64,000 nucleotides of DNA, taken from the NCBI GenBank assembly GCA_003864495.1, contig ML133394.1, positions 1,736,001 to 1,800,000 on the forward strand, written 5' to 3'. Position 1 is the stretch's first letter. Every line of letters begins with the position of its first letter. The DNA comes from Nemopilema nomurai (taxonomy: Eukaryota > Cnidaria > Scyphozoa > Rhizostomeae > Rhizostomatidae). The position numbers and the translations under genes are program-made. Positions 1-11,460 of the stretch are shown here, one piece after another. The notes beneath the pieces are model-generated. The model saw only the letters and a program-made list of their open reading frames with translations. It was not told the DNA's origin and did not search any database.

Positions 1-94
1 AACTATCCCGCTGCCATTGTAAGTCATCAAAATAATTATCTCATTGTAAGCTGCTTGTAGCTCCGTTAAAACACGTGAGTTATTCTCACCTTAG

Positions 95-3000
95 CATTGA
101 TGAAGTCTGAAGCTGCGGTTTTGGAGTTGGAAGAGAAAAGAAAACTGGCTGAAGAGGAAGCAGTGAATATTATCAAGGCAAAAGAAGAAGCCGAAGAGAA
201 GAGGAGAGAAGTGGAAGAACTTGCAAAGAAGAATGAATTGGAAAAGGAGCAAATGGTAATCTCACTAATGTTCAGGCCAATCAAAACTGGCAGTGTGCTT
301 GTATTGAAGCTCGTAGTGTAGGTGGCGTCTGTCTGTTTAGCTTCTGTAAAAATGCATGTTTAGGGCCAATTTGAGCAAAGTGGAGCAGTTCAGTGCAAAT
401 TAATGTAGGTATTCTCTCCTTTGATAAGTTCGATTACTTCTAACGGAGCCTGAATCTCAAAACCGTGGCCCTTTCAGCTGATTACTTTTGTCACATGTTG
501 TGTGTTTGTATCGTCAAGGTTTTTTGGCAGGCAGTTAAATTGGCAACAACAGCAGTCATAATTATGGATGTACAAAAAGAAATTTTCGGAAGCCAATTTT
601 CATTGTATAGCCACGAAACCGTTTCTAATGATTAACCAGAATTTCTATTGATGGAGCTAATTCCACGTAAATCTGTCAAATTATCGATCCTGAAATTTTA
701 TAGGTAATGTGGTTTACTGTAATCACAGAAAGACAGTAGAATAGCTAAGCACGCCAACAAAAACGCTTCTGGCCTTCTTTCTTTGCTAATAGCTACTGGG
801 TAGCTATAGTTATAGATTCGTATTTGGAAACCCACTTCTTAGAGTGGCTTTTCATTTTTATTGAATCCAACAACTTCGTTATGTTCCTAACGAATAGCGA
901 CGTCTTTTAGTATTAACTCACAAACTGATCGGAACGTTTTATTAGCTCGTACGACTTTAAAAGAATTCTGTAAAGATGCGGAGAAGAAAACATCAGTCAT
1001 TGAGGGTAGAAAATCAACTTTCTATTGACATTTCTGGTAATTTGATGTTCTACAAAAAGAAAGCCTAATTGCATACATAGGCCTATTGGAGTTGGGTGTT
1101 GCATAGCCCCTTTTTAGCACATTTATTTACATTGTTGCATTCTGTAAGTTCGAAAGATGTTTTTTAGGCTGCTAAAGTTAAGGAGGCTGAAGAAGCAGCA
1201 AAGAGGATTGAGGAATTAGCCGAGGAGAAAAGACTAGAGAAGGAGAGGCTTGAATCCGAGGTAAAATTGTCGATCCTGCTTGAAGCTGCTTTTGTCGAGT
1301 TGGGTAATTACAAAATATAAGAAGAACATGGAAAAAGTTGCAAAGAAGATGAGAATTCATTAGTTTTTGGAGATATTCAAAGTGCATCGATTCTGCATCA
1401 CTATTTATTACTGGTTGATATATCGCTCACTTCTCTTCCCACTTACTTTCAGCTTGAGGAAACACGAAAACGCGAAGGAGAAAACCAACAGCGCATTGCC
1501 GAGCAACAGAAAGCTGTCGAAGAGGCCGCCAGGATTGCAGAAGAAGAGAAGAAGAGGGCCGACGATGCCGCTGCCAAGGAGGCTGAAGCTAAAGCGGCCG
1601 CCGAAGCAGCCGCACTGCAGGCCGCATCTGCACAAGCAGAGGCCAGAGCCGCTGCGGAAACAGCCGCTGCCCAAGCTGCCGCAGCGCAGGCCGAAGCAGA
1701 AGCTGTAAGACTTTCATCGACGCTTCTCTTAACTAGTGCTTAATTTGGCTGGCGCTGCTTGCCTAATTTGTTGGCTTTGATAAGCAGAATTGACCAGTAG
1801 AAACCGATATTTGCCAATGCAGTAAGGTCAGCAGGATGGAGACGGTCGTTTTTAACGTCTTTATGTACATTTTCTATAAATTTAAAAACTTTTTTATGTT
1901 TAAAGCTTTACTTTGTCAGGCTTCTTCCAATTTGGGGCGGATGCTTCTCATGAAATCAACCGGTTTAGTTTTACAAGAATACTTTTTTTTAACAATTTTG
2001 AGAGACAACGGAACATGATTTTCAAATACTAAAGGAAGTTTATTTTCAGCTGAGAGCTCAAGCTGCCGCCGCTGCGCCGCAGGTCGTGGTTACAGCGGAG
2101 GATAACGATAGGGAAGACGACAAAGAGGATGAGTCGCATGACCTTGAAGTCAACGAAGATGCTGACCATAAGGAGCTCGATATGGAGACACAGGTCGACA
2201 AAAACAGGAGAATGAGAGACAAGTTGTTGGTCAGTACAGTTTGTCTTTGCATAATGATTTATGATATTTGGTTTTGTGATGACAATGTAAGGTTGTAATT
2301 AAAAGAAGCATGCTAAAGCCAATAAAAATATTCGCTATTCACACTGTGACTACTTTCAAGTCATGAAAACTATCTTTGTAAAGCACAGAATTGCAGGTGC
2401 TGTTTTGTCATTTGCTGTAATTGTAGGTGCTTTAAAGTTCTTGCGCATGCCCCTAGATTATTTTCCAAGAGCGCTTTTTCGTCCTATAATGTTGTTTGAC
2501 TCGGTGTCACTAGTTAGGTGTGACACTTCTAATTGATAAGGAACCTCCTACTGGTTCGTCGTTGTCTGTGCATTGCTTTCACTCCTTGATAGCACGGATT
2601 TGGGTGTTTGCTGTTTAAGGGTCTTATTTAGTCCCCTTGTTCAGACCCCAGTCCACTCTAATGCGCATAGTCTGTCATAAGAGCAGGGCACGAAGCCTTT
2701 TCTTTTACTGGTCAGCACTTGCCTTGAGGGCGGATTATCGAAACACAGGAGCAATACAATGGCACCAACCACTGCTTCTGTCGCGTTTGGTCCCTCGTAG
2801 AACAAGCCTTACTCAATGACCAACACGTGATCAGTACACGTGCTTATCCCATGCTTACATGCATACAAATTGCCTCGCGTATCGAATATCGAATGTTTAT
2901 GGACCAGACACTGAAGAGTGCCTACGTTCACAGAATAGAACCGTGGCTGTTAGATTTATAGATAAAAGAATTAACTTAAGTCTTTAACCACATGATTGTT

Positions 3001-3538
3001 ACGGCACATGATTGGCTCTTCACACTTGATGCCTAGTGAGGTCGATGTTGTTGTTACGTATGTTATTTTTATCAAGCCTGTAACCATTTTTCCGAGTCTC
3101 TTAGTAGAAATTGAAAACGTAAAAACCGGCGTGCAGAGGCAGGCATCTACTGGCCAATAACTAAGTTCACATTTCAAGTGTCTCATGTCAGCCTATGAAT
3201 TGTTGCAGTATATTTTAAAGGGCCCTTTCTGTTGCCCGGTTGCTGGTTTAGATTCTGTCCTGGTATGACCACGCTCTGCTCTGTACTTTTTAATATCTTA
3301 CCCCAATTGTCAAGGGTGTTGGTAGAAAACATAATTCCAATTTATGCTATGTTCCGCTGTATTTTGATTACAGCAACTTGGAAGTGAATTGACTGCATCC
3401 AGAGATGACACACGCAAGACCCGCGAGGACGAATTGCACCAAGAGAACATCTTAGCAGGGAGAGACAAATACAAGACCCTCCGCCAGATTCGCCAAGGAA
3501 ACACAAAATCACGTATTGATGAATTCGAATCTTTATAA
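95..3538 (+). CDS. Ezrin/radixin/moesin family protein, 3' part (five exons)
   Basis: ERM proteins link the plasma membrane to cortical actin: an N-terminal FERM domain binds membrane proteins and the C-terminal tail binds F-actin. Only the helical middle and tail are here; FERM lies upstream of the window. Exons read as 95-255, 1168-1260, 1453-1704, 2050-2229 and 3374-3538, all with AG/GT borders and phase-0 joins. The last exon ends in the family signature [20 protein letters not shown] followed by DEFESL and a stop. This includes the tail Thr (in KYKTLRQ) that is phosphorylated in known ERMs to open the protein, and it excludes merlin. The first three exons encode a charged Glu/Lys/Arg coiled coil. 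Oddity: the end of exon 1453-1704 and the start of the next form a long alanine-rich helix instead of the proline-rich linker of vertebrate ezrin. Family identity is firm; orthology to one vertebrate paralogue cannot be assigned. Confidence 0.93.
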
Positions 3539-3658
3539 AACATCACCGACTCTTCAGTCCCGTCCTTTGAAACAGTCAAAACAGAATTCGGTTTTCTAAT
3601 TTTCTATCGATTTCGTTGATTATGATTATTGTTAGTGCCAGTTGCTGTTGTAATTAGA

Positions 3659-3664
3659 ATAAAT
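3659..3664 (+). terminator. Poly(A) signal of the ERM gene
   Basis: A canonical AATAAA lies about 120 bases after the ERM stop codon, on the same strand, with a T-rich and GT-rich stretch further downstream. Confidence 0.7.
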
Positions 3665-5006
3665 ATATTGACAGATTATATACAGGATAGTTCAATTGTT
3701 TGTCGTCACTCTTTGTTTTTTGAAGCTAGGAGCTCTGGAGTTAACGAATATATATATATATAAAAAAGCTGCCTGCGCAGTAGGAGCACGCATTTTTAGG
3801 CCCTGATGCGATTCTTATTTTGGCTGGTCGTTTCGTCACACAGCGCTAAAGCTTTCTTTAAAGTTGGGCCAGCTTTTGCGCGAGAAATGCTTTTAAATTT
3901 TATAAATAGACAAAACGGAGTGGACTGTTTTTAAGAACTGAACTTTCCTAGCATCCTGTTTGGTTAATACAAGCAATGTTTATATAATATTTTCAAGAAC
4001 ATTAAGGATCAGTTGATCGCTAACTTTATACAGCTCTCCAAGATCGATTCCTTGTGATTAAATTGGTCTCGATGGACTGTTGGGCGGTTTTTATTACGAA
4101 AATGATATGCAGATGATGTTTATAACTAAAATAAGAAGCCTACCTAATAATTCTAATAATTAAATTAAATTTTCTCACCTGCTAAGGGCCTTAAACAATG
4201 GGGTTTTAATCTAAATTGTTTAAGTCAGGCCAGATTTTGCAACGTGTGGTAAATGCACAAAGACAGCCCCCTTTTGGACCTCCATTTTGTTTTTCATTAG
4301 ACTCACCAGAGCATCAATTAGAGTGAGACCATGACAATAGCTGGGAATTTTCAATGTCATGCAAAGTTTTGTTTGTAGTCTTCCAAACTGAAGAAATTGT
4401 TGATGAAAATAGTGTTCCATTCAAGTTCACAACCAGCACTTTAATAAGCATCAGATAGTGAAAATTGTCATTATTATGACATCGTGGGAGCAAATTTTTC
4501 AATTGGTGTTATTGTTTCAAACTCAAAACAATAGACAAAAACATTATTTACAAGCCTTGCTTTTAGTTCCACTTCTCAGGCTTTGTGCTTCTGGATAACA
4601 TTTCAGTTTCCATTTTTAGAAGTTTCCTCACATTAGATGGAATCAATTTTTAAGTGGGTTGTATTCTCTCTTATGTTTTTTCTGTATTTTCAGGCTCTTT
4701 AATTTGGCATTCTCCTTTTTGCCATCATAGGTTAGGAATTAGGACATAATGATCCAGTAGCGTAAAATTACGTAAAAATTAAAGATAAATTTTGTATAGA
4801 ATTATGGAATGTGCATTGATATGGATAGGAAAACATTTGAAAAAGGAAACTTTCTGTGGTGTTAAAGCAAGTGAATCTTAAAAGGTTAAAGAGGCAATAA
4901 TTATTAGACAAGTGTATCAGGTAAGGAGCAACAAGAATAAAGCTTTAATCCCCTACTTTACAAAACCAGATAATTTACCAAATAATAAGTATGACATTTT
5001 TAGTAA
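3665..5006. other. Intergenic, AT-rich, no gene seen
   Basis: This is the interval between the convergent 3' ends of the ERM gene (+) and POLE2 (-). It holds a short TA microsatellite (3748-3763). A GATTAAAG sequence on the minus strand near 4940 could act as a weak ATTAAA poly(A) signal for POLE2. No open frame with splice support or family similarity was seen. Confidence 0.6.
3748..3763. repeat. (TA)n microsatellite
   Basis: An uninterrupted alternating A/T run of about 16 bases, directly readable. Confidence 0.85.
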
Positions 5007-6575
5007 TCACTCATTGATTTTGCAGTCTTCTACTTCCTTTGATGATGGCCAGTACACTTTGAAAGAAAACTCATTTCTTGGAAAAGAACCAGGGTTGAAC
5101 ACAGTGCATCCATTGTTCTCTATACTGTATGGGTCATACTTATCTGCACAGATAACCAAGTCAGGCAAAGGGTAAATCCTCAAAGAATTATCATACGTCC
5201 AGTACACTGGCCTTACATGAAGAGGCAGTGGACAGAAATGTGCCTGAGCTTGCAATGTTTTTACAAAATGAGTGGGAACACTCTCCGAGTCTGAGGGTAG
5301 ATGAATACAATTCCTGCACATTTTATTTATGATATCTTCCCTCATTATGACAATCTCTTGGGTGCAGTATTGAATTCTGCAAGGGTTTGTTGCAAAAAGT
5401 GAGAATGGGACTTTCTCTTTCAAGGCAAGCGTGATACTTTGCGGTAGCTTTGGACGGGGCAAAATGTTGCCAGGGCCAGGATCTTGGGGGCCAGGCACAA
5501 AAACAAACCGACTGTTTTCTACGAGGGATTGAAACTCTGCGATGAGATTTGCAAGATCTTGGAAGAGACTCTTCATTGTCTCAATGTAATTTGTACCATA
5601 TGGTTTGGAGCAGAAGTTTCCACACAGCACAAAAAGTGTTGGGGGTGCTTCAGCATAGCCGCCAAAGAGAATCCGCAACTTTGACATCACTTTTGGTTGA
5701 TCTAGCCAAACATCTGAGAGAAAGACAAACATAGCATCCTGATTTTCTTGTTCTATCTTTTTAAGCTTTTCAGATGCTGCCACACAGGTAGATGATGGTC
5801 CCCCAAAAAAGTTTATGTTTCCAAAATGAGCTCTTGTTACAGCGGATGGCTCTGCAGGTGGGAATCCCAAGGCTGTAACCTTCAGCACACCATCGTCATA
5901 ATCTCCTTCTGCAAGGACAAAACAATTTTCAGTGTAGAGACCGGTATGGAATAATGCCTTTTCCAAATCCAACTCTACTACCCCCGTCGGGTCCTCAAGC
6001 CAGTACTTCCCTTCCTTCAACTGTGTCACCATTCCCAAGACAATTATATTTTCCAATGCAGCCGAACTACCAAGAAGATATTCAAGAGACTTCAGCTCGA
6101 ACTTCGATGCATTCTGAGTAGCCGATGCAACTGTAGCGGGCATGAAAAGCTCATGACGCAGAGTTCGCTGCCTCAAGATCGTGTATCTATCACCAAATAT
6201 GTCTGCCTTGTCACATGCTGTTCCGTGCAAATCAGGCTTCGCTTTGGTGCTCGGCAGAAATTTCTTTCGGTCAGCACTGTAGGTAAACCTAGGGATGTTG
6301 AATGCATCTATCAAGTTAAAAACTTTATCATCTTCTTCCTCACTGTCCTGGTTGATTTCCTGAACAGCAGATTCAATCACGTCCTTGTCCAGAGCCGATG
6401 TTTCCAGCGGCTGTTTTTCAACGCTTTCTATTATCTTCTCCAACCATCTCTCAAAGTCAGACTTTTTCAGTGGAGATAAGATTTCAGTTAGGTACTTCGA
6501 GGCGTCACTTCTCAAAGAGAAGCCATGCATCTTGAATGACGAAAGAATTTTGCTCCTGGCAACTTTGTTGTCCAT
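5007..6575 (-). CDS. POLE2: DNA polymerase epsilon subunit 2 (B subunit), intronless
   Basis: This is the regulatory B subunit of the leading-strand replicase Pol epsilon; it binds the C-terminus of the catalytic subunit POLE in the nucleus. The 522-residue frame matches animal POLE2 end to end (human is 527). It has an N-terminal helical domain (KYLTE, VEKQPL), an OB-fold (VLGMVTQLKEGKYWLEDPTG), and the inactive calcineurin-like phosphoesterase domain (NINFFGGPS, DAMFVFLSDVWLDQ, RFVFVPGPQDPGP, NPCRIQYCTQEI). The end carries PVYWTYD, ADKYDPY and NPGSFPR. The start at 6575 (MDNKVARSKIL) was chosen because it aligns with the family N-terminus; the frame stays open upstream to 6626. The whole gene is one exon, although POLE2 is usually highly interrupted, so intron loss or retroposition is inferred. 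No 3' A-tail was noticed. Its 5' end lies about 120 bp from the large foldback element. Confidence 0.96.
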   Translation of the reverse strand: MDNKVARSKILSSFKMHGFSLRSDASKYLTEILSPLKKSDFERWLEKIIESVEKQPLETSALDKDVIESAVQEINQDSEEEDDKVFNLIDAFNIPRFTYSADRKKFLPSTKAKPDLHGTACDKADIFGDRYTILRQRTLRHELFMPATVASATQNASKFELKSLEYLLGSSAALENIIVLGMVTQLKEGKYWLEDPTGVVELDLEKALFHTGLYTENCFVLAEGDYDDGVLKVTALGFPPAEPSAVTRAHFGNINFFGGPSSTCVAASEKLKKIEQENQDAMFVFLSDVWLDQPKVMSKLRILFGGYAEAPPTLFVLCGNFCSKPYGTNYIETMKSLFQDLANLIAEFQSLVENSRFVFVPGPQDPGPGNILPRPKLPQSITLALKEKVPFSLFATNPCRIQYCTQEIVIMREDIINKMCRNCIHLPSDSESVPTHFVKTLQAQAHFCPLPLHVRPVYWTYDNSLRIYPLPDLVICADKYDPYSIENNGCTVFNPGSFPRNEFSFKVYWPSSKEVEDCKINE

Positions 6576-6692
6576 CTTGCCCCACCAATATGGCCTCCCT
6601 TTTCGCGCGTAAATTCGTGAACCCAAAATGGAGTACCTAATGCTCCAACACAGTTTCAGTACACATCGCTGTGCAGCTCCTGTGTTGTTGCT

Positions 6693-6700
6693 ACGAAAAT
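6693..6700 (+). repeat. Possible left target-site duplication of the foldback element
   Basis: The 8-bp ACGAAAAT occurs here and again at 17786-17793 in the same orientation. Both copies are exactly 15 bp outside the point where the strong inverted repeat begins. An 8-bp duplication suits foldback-type and hAT-like elements. The 15 intervening bases match poorly between arms (6 of 15), so this assignment is tentative. Confidence 0.4.
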
Positions 6701-6715
6701 GAGGTACGTTGGTGA

Positions 6716-6770
6716 GGAGCCCCAGAAAATAGCGGACCCATAAAATAGCGGAATCCCAGAAAATAGCGGA
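6716..6770. repeat. Left terminal motif cluster of the foldback
   Basis: Three copies of CAGAAAATAGCGGA (the second with one change, CATAAAA...) sit at 6723-6736, 6739-6752 and 6757-6770. Their start-to-start spacings are 16 and 18 bp. The same motif occurs once in every complete ~359-bp unit further in. A terminal cluster of direct motifs is a plausible transposase-binding site; that role is inference. Confidence 0.7.
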
Positions 6771-7277
6771 ATCCCTTCTAGCTCGTTATTTATGCCGCGA
6801 ATGCCGATAATTGAGTAAGATAACCATGCTATGGCTAATTTTACGTGTTTCTGTCAATTTTGGGCACAAATAACGTTAAAACAACCCATTAAATCAAAAG
6901 TTACAGTGTACCGTAAATTCGTAAACATGCAAAATCAACCGTTAAATCATCTAAAATTAAACAGAAGACTAAAAGTGACCTAGAAATGGCGAAAGCAAGG
7001 GAAATCCTTTGCGTATAGTGGAGAAAGAAGCGAAATTCAGGATGAGAAAGAGTTGTCCTAACGAAGAGAGAGTTTTCATCTCTGAAGAGTTCCCCAGTGT
7101 CATATGTCTGAGGTAGCTCTCCAAAAACTGGTCAAACGGCCACAACTCTTTGGATAAAGAAACTCTAATTTCCAAGTAAAATTTACAAACCTAAAAAGCT
7201 AAAGAAACAAAACTACTGATTCTACAGAAAATATTAGCATGTAGTGTAGTGGGCGGGGGAGAAGTTAAATTTTTCAT

Positions 7278-10200
7278 GTTGAAGTTTCGGTGAGTGACCG
7301 CGTTGGCCGCGCCAGTTGGCGTACGAGTGGCCTTGCGCCAACCAGCTTTGCAGACGGCCGCTGAGTGAAATTTCCAAACTTATACTCTCTGCACAAAATA
7401 TAGGTGACAGTTCAACTGGGGAAGTGCTTTTTCTTCGGAAAATCCGTGTTTGAGGGGTCAGAATGTCATGGCTCTTTATGGAGAAAGCTCCCAGAAAATA
7501 GCGGAATTTTGAAATAAATGCAACAAATCAAGTCTCCTTGACGAACAACTGTTTGGAATGGAAGGAGATAGGTGCTAGTCACTCAACCAATTCATGAAAC
7601 CATGTTGGTTACGGTTAGGAAGAAGTTTTTTATCAAGTTGAAGTTTCGGTGAGTGACCGCGTTGGCCGCGCCAGTTGGCGTACGAGTGGCCTTGCGCCAA
7701 CCAGCTTTGCAGACGGCCGCTGAGTGAAATTTCCAAACTTATACTCTCTGCACAAAATATAGGTGACAGTTCAACTGGGGAAGTGCTTTTTCTTGGAAAA
7801 TCCGTGTTTGAGGGGTCAGAATGTCATGGCTCTTTATGGAGAAAGCTCCCAGAAAATAGCGGAATTTTGAAATAAATGCAACAAATCAAGTCTCCTTGAC
7901 GAACAACTGTTTGGAATGGAAGGAGATAGGTGCTAGTCACTCAACCAATTCATGAAACCATGTTGGTTACGGTTAGGAAGAAGTTTTTTATCAAGTTGAA
8001 GTTTCGGTGAGTGACCGCGTTGGCCGCGCCAGTTGGCGTACGAGTGGCCTTGCGCCAACCAGCTTTGCAGACGGCCGCTGAGTGAAATTTCCAAACTTAT
8101 ACTCTCTGCACAAAATATAGGTGACAGTTCAACTGGGGAAGTGCTTTTTCTTTGGAAAATCCGTGTTTGAGGGGTCAGAATGTCATGGCTCTTTATGGAG
8201 AAAGCTCCCAGAAAATAGCGGAATTTTGAAATAAATGCAACAAATCAAGTCTCCTTGACGAACAACTGTTTGGAATGGAAGGAGATAGGTGCTAGTCACT
8301 CAACCAATTCATGAAACCATGTTGGTTACGGTTAGGAAGAAGTTTTTTATCAAGTTGAAGTTTCGGTGAGTGACCGCGTTGGCCGCGCCAGTTGGCGTAC
8401 GAGTGGCCTTGCGCCAACCAGCTTTGCAGACGGCCGCTGAGTGAAATTTCCAAACTTATACTCTCTGCACAAAATATAGGTGACAGTTCAACTGGGGAAG
8501 TGCTTTTTCTTTGGAAAATCCGTTTGAGGGGTCAGAATGTCATGGCTCTTTATGGAGAAAGCTCCCAGAAAATAGCGGAATTTTGAAATAAATGCAACAA
8601 ATCAAGTCTCCTTGACGAACAACTGTTTGGAATGGAAGGAGATAGGTGCTAGTCACTCAACCAATTCATGAAACCATGTTGGTTACGGTTAGGAAGAAGT
8701 TTTTTATCAAGTTGAAGTTTCGGTGAGTGACCGCGTTGGCCGCGCCAGTTGGCGTACGAGTGGCCTTGCGCCAACCAGCTTTGCAGACGGCCGCTGAGTG
8801 AAATTTCCAAACTTATACTCTCTGCACAAAATATAGGTGACAGTTCAACTGGGGAAGTGCTTTTTCTTTGGAAAATCCGTGTTTGAGGGGTCAGAATGTC
8901 ATGGCTCTTTATGGAGAAAGCTCCCAGAAAATAGCGGAATTTTGAAATAAATGCAACAAATCAAGTCTCCTTGACGAACAACTGTTTGGAATGGAAGGAG
9001 ATAGGTGCTAGTCACTCAACCAATTCATGAAACCATGTTGGTTACGGTTAGGAAGAAGTTTTTTATCAAGTTGAAGTTTCGGTGAGTGACCGCGTTGGCC
9101 GCGCCAGTTGGCGTACGAGTGGCCTTGCGCCAACCAGCTTTGCAGACGGCCGCTGAGTGAAATTTCCAAACTTATACTCTCTGCACAAAATATAGGTGAC
9201 AGTTCAACTGGGGAAGTGCTTTTTCTTTGGAAAATCCGTGTTCGAGGGGTCAGAATGTCATGGCTCTTTATGGAGAAAGCTCCCAGAAAATAGCGGAATT
9301 TTGAAATAAATGCAACAAATCAAGTCTCCTTGACGAACAACTGTTTGGAATGGAAGGAGATAGGTGCTAGTCACTCAACCAATTCATGAAACCATGTTGG
9401 TTACGGTTAGGAAGAAGTTTTTTATCAAGTTGAAGTTTCGGTGAGTGACCGCGTTGGCCGCGCCAGTTGGCGTACGAGTGGCCTTGCGCCAACCAGCTTT
9501 GCAGACGGCCGCTGAGTGAAATTTCCAAACTTATACTCTCTGCACAAAATATAGGTGACAGTTCAACTGGGGAAGTGCTTTTTCTTTGGAAAATCCGTGT
9601 TTGAGGGGTCAGAATGTCATGGCTCTTTATGGAGAAAGCTCCCAGAAAATAGCGGAATTTTGAAATAAATGCAACAAATCAAGTCTCCTTGACGAACAAC
9701 TGTTTGGAATGGAAGGAGATAGGTGCTAGTCACTCAACCAATTCATGAAACCATGTTGGTTACGGTTAGGAAGAAGTTTTTTATCAAGTTGAAGTTTCGG
9801 TGAGTGACCGCGTTGGCCGCGCCAGTTGGCGTACGAGTGGCCTTGCGCCAACCAGCTTTGCAGACGGCCGCTGAGTGAAATTTCCAAACTTATACTCTCT
9901 GCACAAAATATAGGTGACAGTTCAACTGGGGAAGTGCTTTTTCTTTGGAAAATCCGTGTTTCAGGGGTCAGAATGTCATGGCTCTTTATGGAGAAAGCTC
10001 CCAGAAAATAGCGGAATTTTGAAATAAATGCAACAAATCAAGTCTCCTTGACAAACAACTGTTTGGAATGGAAGGAGATAGGTGCTAGTCACTCAACCAA
10101 TTCATGAAACCATGTTGGTTACGGTTAGGAAGAAGTTTTTTATCAAGTTGAAGTTTCGGTGAGTGACCGCGTTGGCCGCGCCAGTTGGCGTACGAGTGGC

Positions 10201-10341
10201 CTTGCGCCAACCAGCTTTGCAGACGGCCGCTGAGTGAAATTTCCAAACTTATACTCTCTGCACAAAATATAGGTGACAGTTCAACTGGGGAAGTGCTTTT
10301 CTTTGGAAAATCCGTGTTTGAGGGGTCAGAATGTCATGGCT
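7278..10341 (+). repeat. Left-arm tandem array, nine ~359-bp units
   Basis: The unit start (TTGAAGTTTCGGTGAGTGAC) recurs near 7278, 7638, 7996, 8355, 8712, 9071, 9430, 9788 and 10147, giving eight full units and a ninth that diverges after about 10341. Units are almost identical, differing by single bases and 1-2 bp indels. Each contains a GC-rich block with a potential hairpin (TTGGCG ... CGCCAA, as in TTGGCGTACGAG...TTGCGCCAA). All but the truncated ninth unit also carry one copy of the element's terminal motif CAGAAAATAGCGGA. A 61-66 codon frame recurs in the units but starts at TTG and is a by-product of the repeat. Confidence 0.95.
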
Positions 10342-11460
10342 GTTTTTGCAGAAGCTCCCAGAAGTGCTCTGAAAGTCCTGGAGGACCTTTTTTCTTCAAG
10401 AGAAATATTTAATAGATACTTTCAAAGGGGCACAAAAGTTTGAAAAATGGGCGCCAGAAGGGCTTCATCTAAGCGCTTCCAGCCTTTGCTGCCAGCGTTA
10501 TTTTTTCTTTCTTCGCTCTCAATCCATTATTGCTGTAAACTGCTAGAGATTCCTTTAGAGGAGAAGCTCCAAAAATTTTTTTCATTTTTCATTTACACTT
10601 CTAAAGCTCTAAAGATTTTAAAGAATATAAGTTACCTTTTACAAATATAGCCCTGATGAGGATTAAACTTTGTCTTGAAGGTAAGGAGTTCTTCAAACTT
10701 TATAGATAGAACATTGTTAATTAAATCTTTATGTCATCAAATTACACGGTAGATAGTTGAGGAATCTTCAAGTTTTCCAACAGTTGAAGGTTCCTTTTCA
10801 TATACAAAGAAGAATGTGCAGATAGTTCCAAAGTAGCACCAACAAAAGATGCAGTTCAAGAAGCCACAGAAGCAGGCTTGAAGTTACCATAACTGTAGCA
10901 AGCGACATCCAGTGAGAAAGATAAAAAGATTCATAAATTTGCAGTCTTGGCATTCGCGAAATTTACAAGGAAAACCAAAAGGTGTAATTGCATGTTTCTA
11001 TTGCAGAGACATATCAAACGTGGGACTTCTAGCGTCCATTTTTCAGAGAAGACATTCTATGACAAAAACTTTTGCAACTGGAAGTAGTTGTTCGAAAGGA
11101 TCGCAGAAAGACGGATACTTCATTGCCATGCTGAATCTATTGAAGTCATTTTTATAGGAAATATGAATAAGAACAGGAAATTCACAGAGAATAGACATGG
11201 ACATTTGTTACCTATTAAAGACATAACCGTAGGATGCAAATATAGATCGTGAAAATATAGATGGAGAACAGTCAGTTCACATGTTTTGTCCGAGCAATAC
11301 TCTGATCGACATGATGGGCGATGATGCTTTCTGGTACCTCCTTGAGGTGGTTATAATAGCCCTGGGTTGTTTGGCTTCATAGCCGATAACTTACCAGGCA
11401 TTTGTAAGGAGCAGCTCACGTGCATCTTGTGGTGGATCCTTGTTTTCTTGAGCTTTGCCA
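10342..11460. repeat. Left-arm inner, non-tandem segment
   Basis: Single-copy arm sequence between the tandem units and the spacer, mirrored at 13040-14141. It includes an 81-codon frame (10912-11157, +) and a 67-codon frame (10447-10650, +) that also appear, with differences, in the other arm. Neither resembles a known protein. The inner boundary near 11460 is where mirror identity stops; a ~13-bp stretch near 11427-11440 is missing from the right arm. Confidence 0.8.

Noticed and set aside
3310..3579. 89-codon minus-strand frame over the ERM tail
   Set aside because: Antisense shadow of the conserved ERM C-terminal exon.
7278..10341. CRISPR array
   Set aside because: The repeats are contiguous 359-bp tandem units with no unique spacers, in an animal genome.
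7675..10412. Recurrent 61-75 codon frames (AYEWPCANQLCRRP...) in each ~359-bp unit
   Set aside because: They begin at TTG, not ATG, repeat with the unit, and break at the small indels between units. They are consequences of the tandem repeat.
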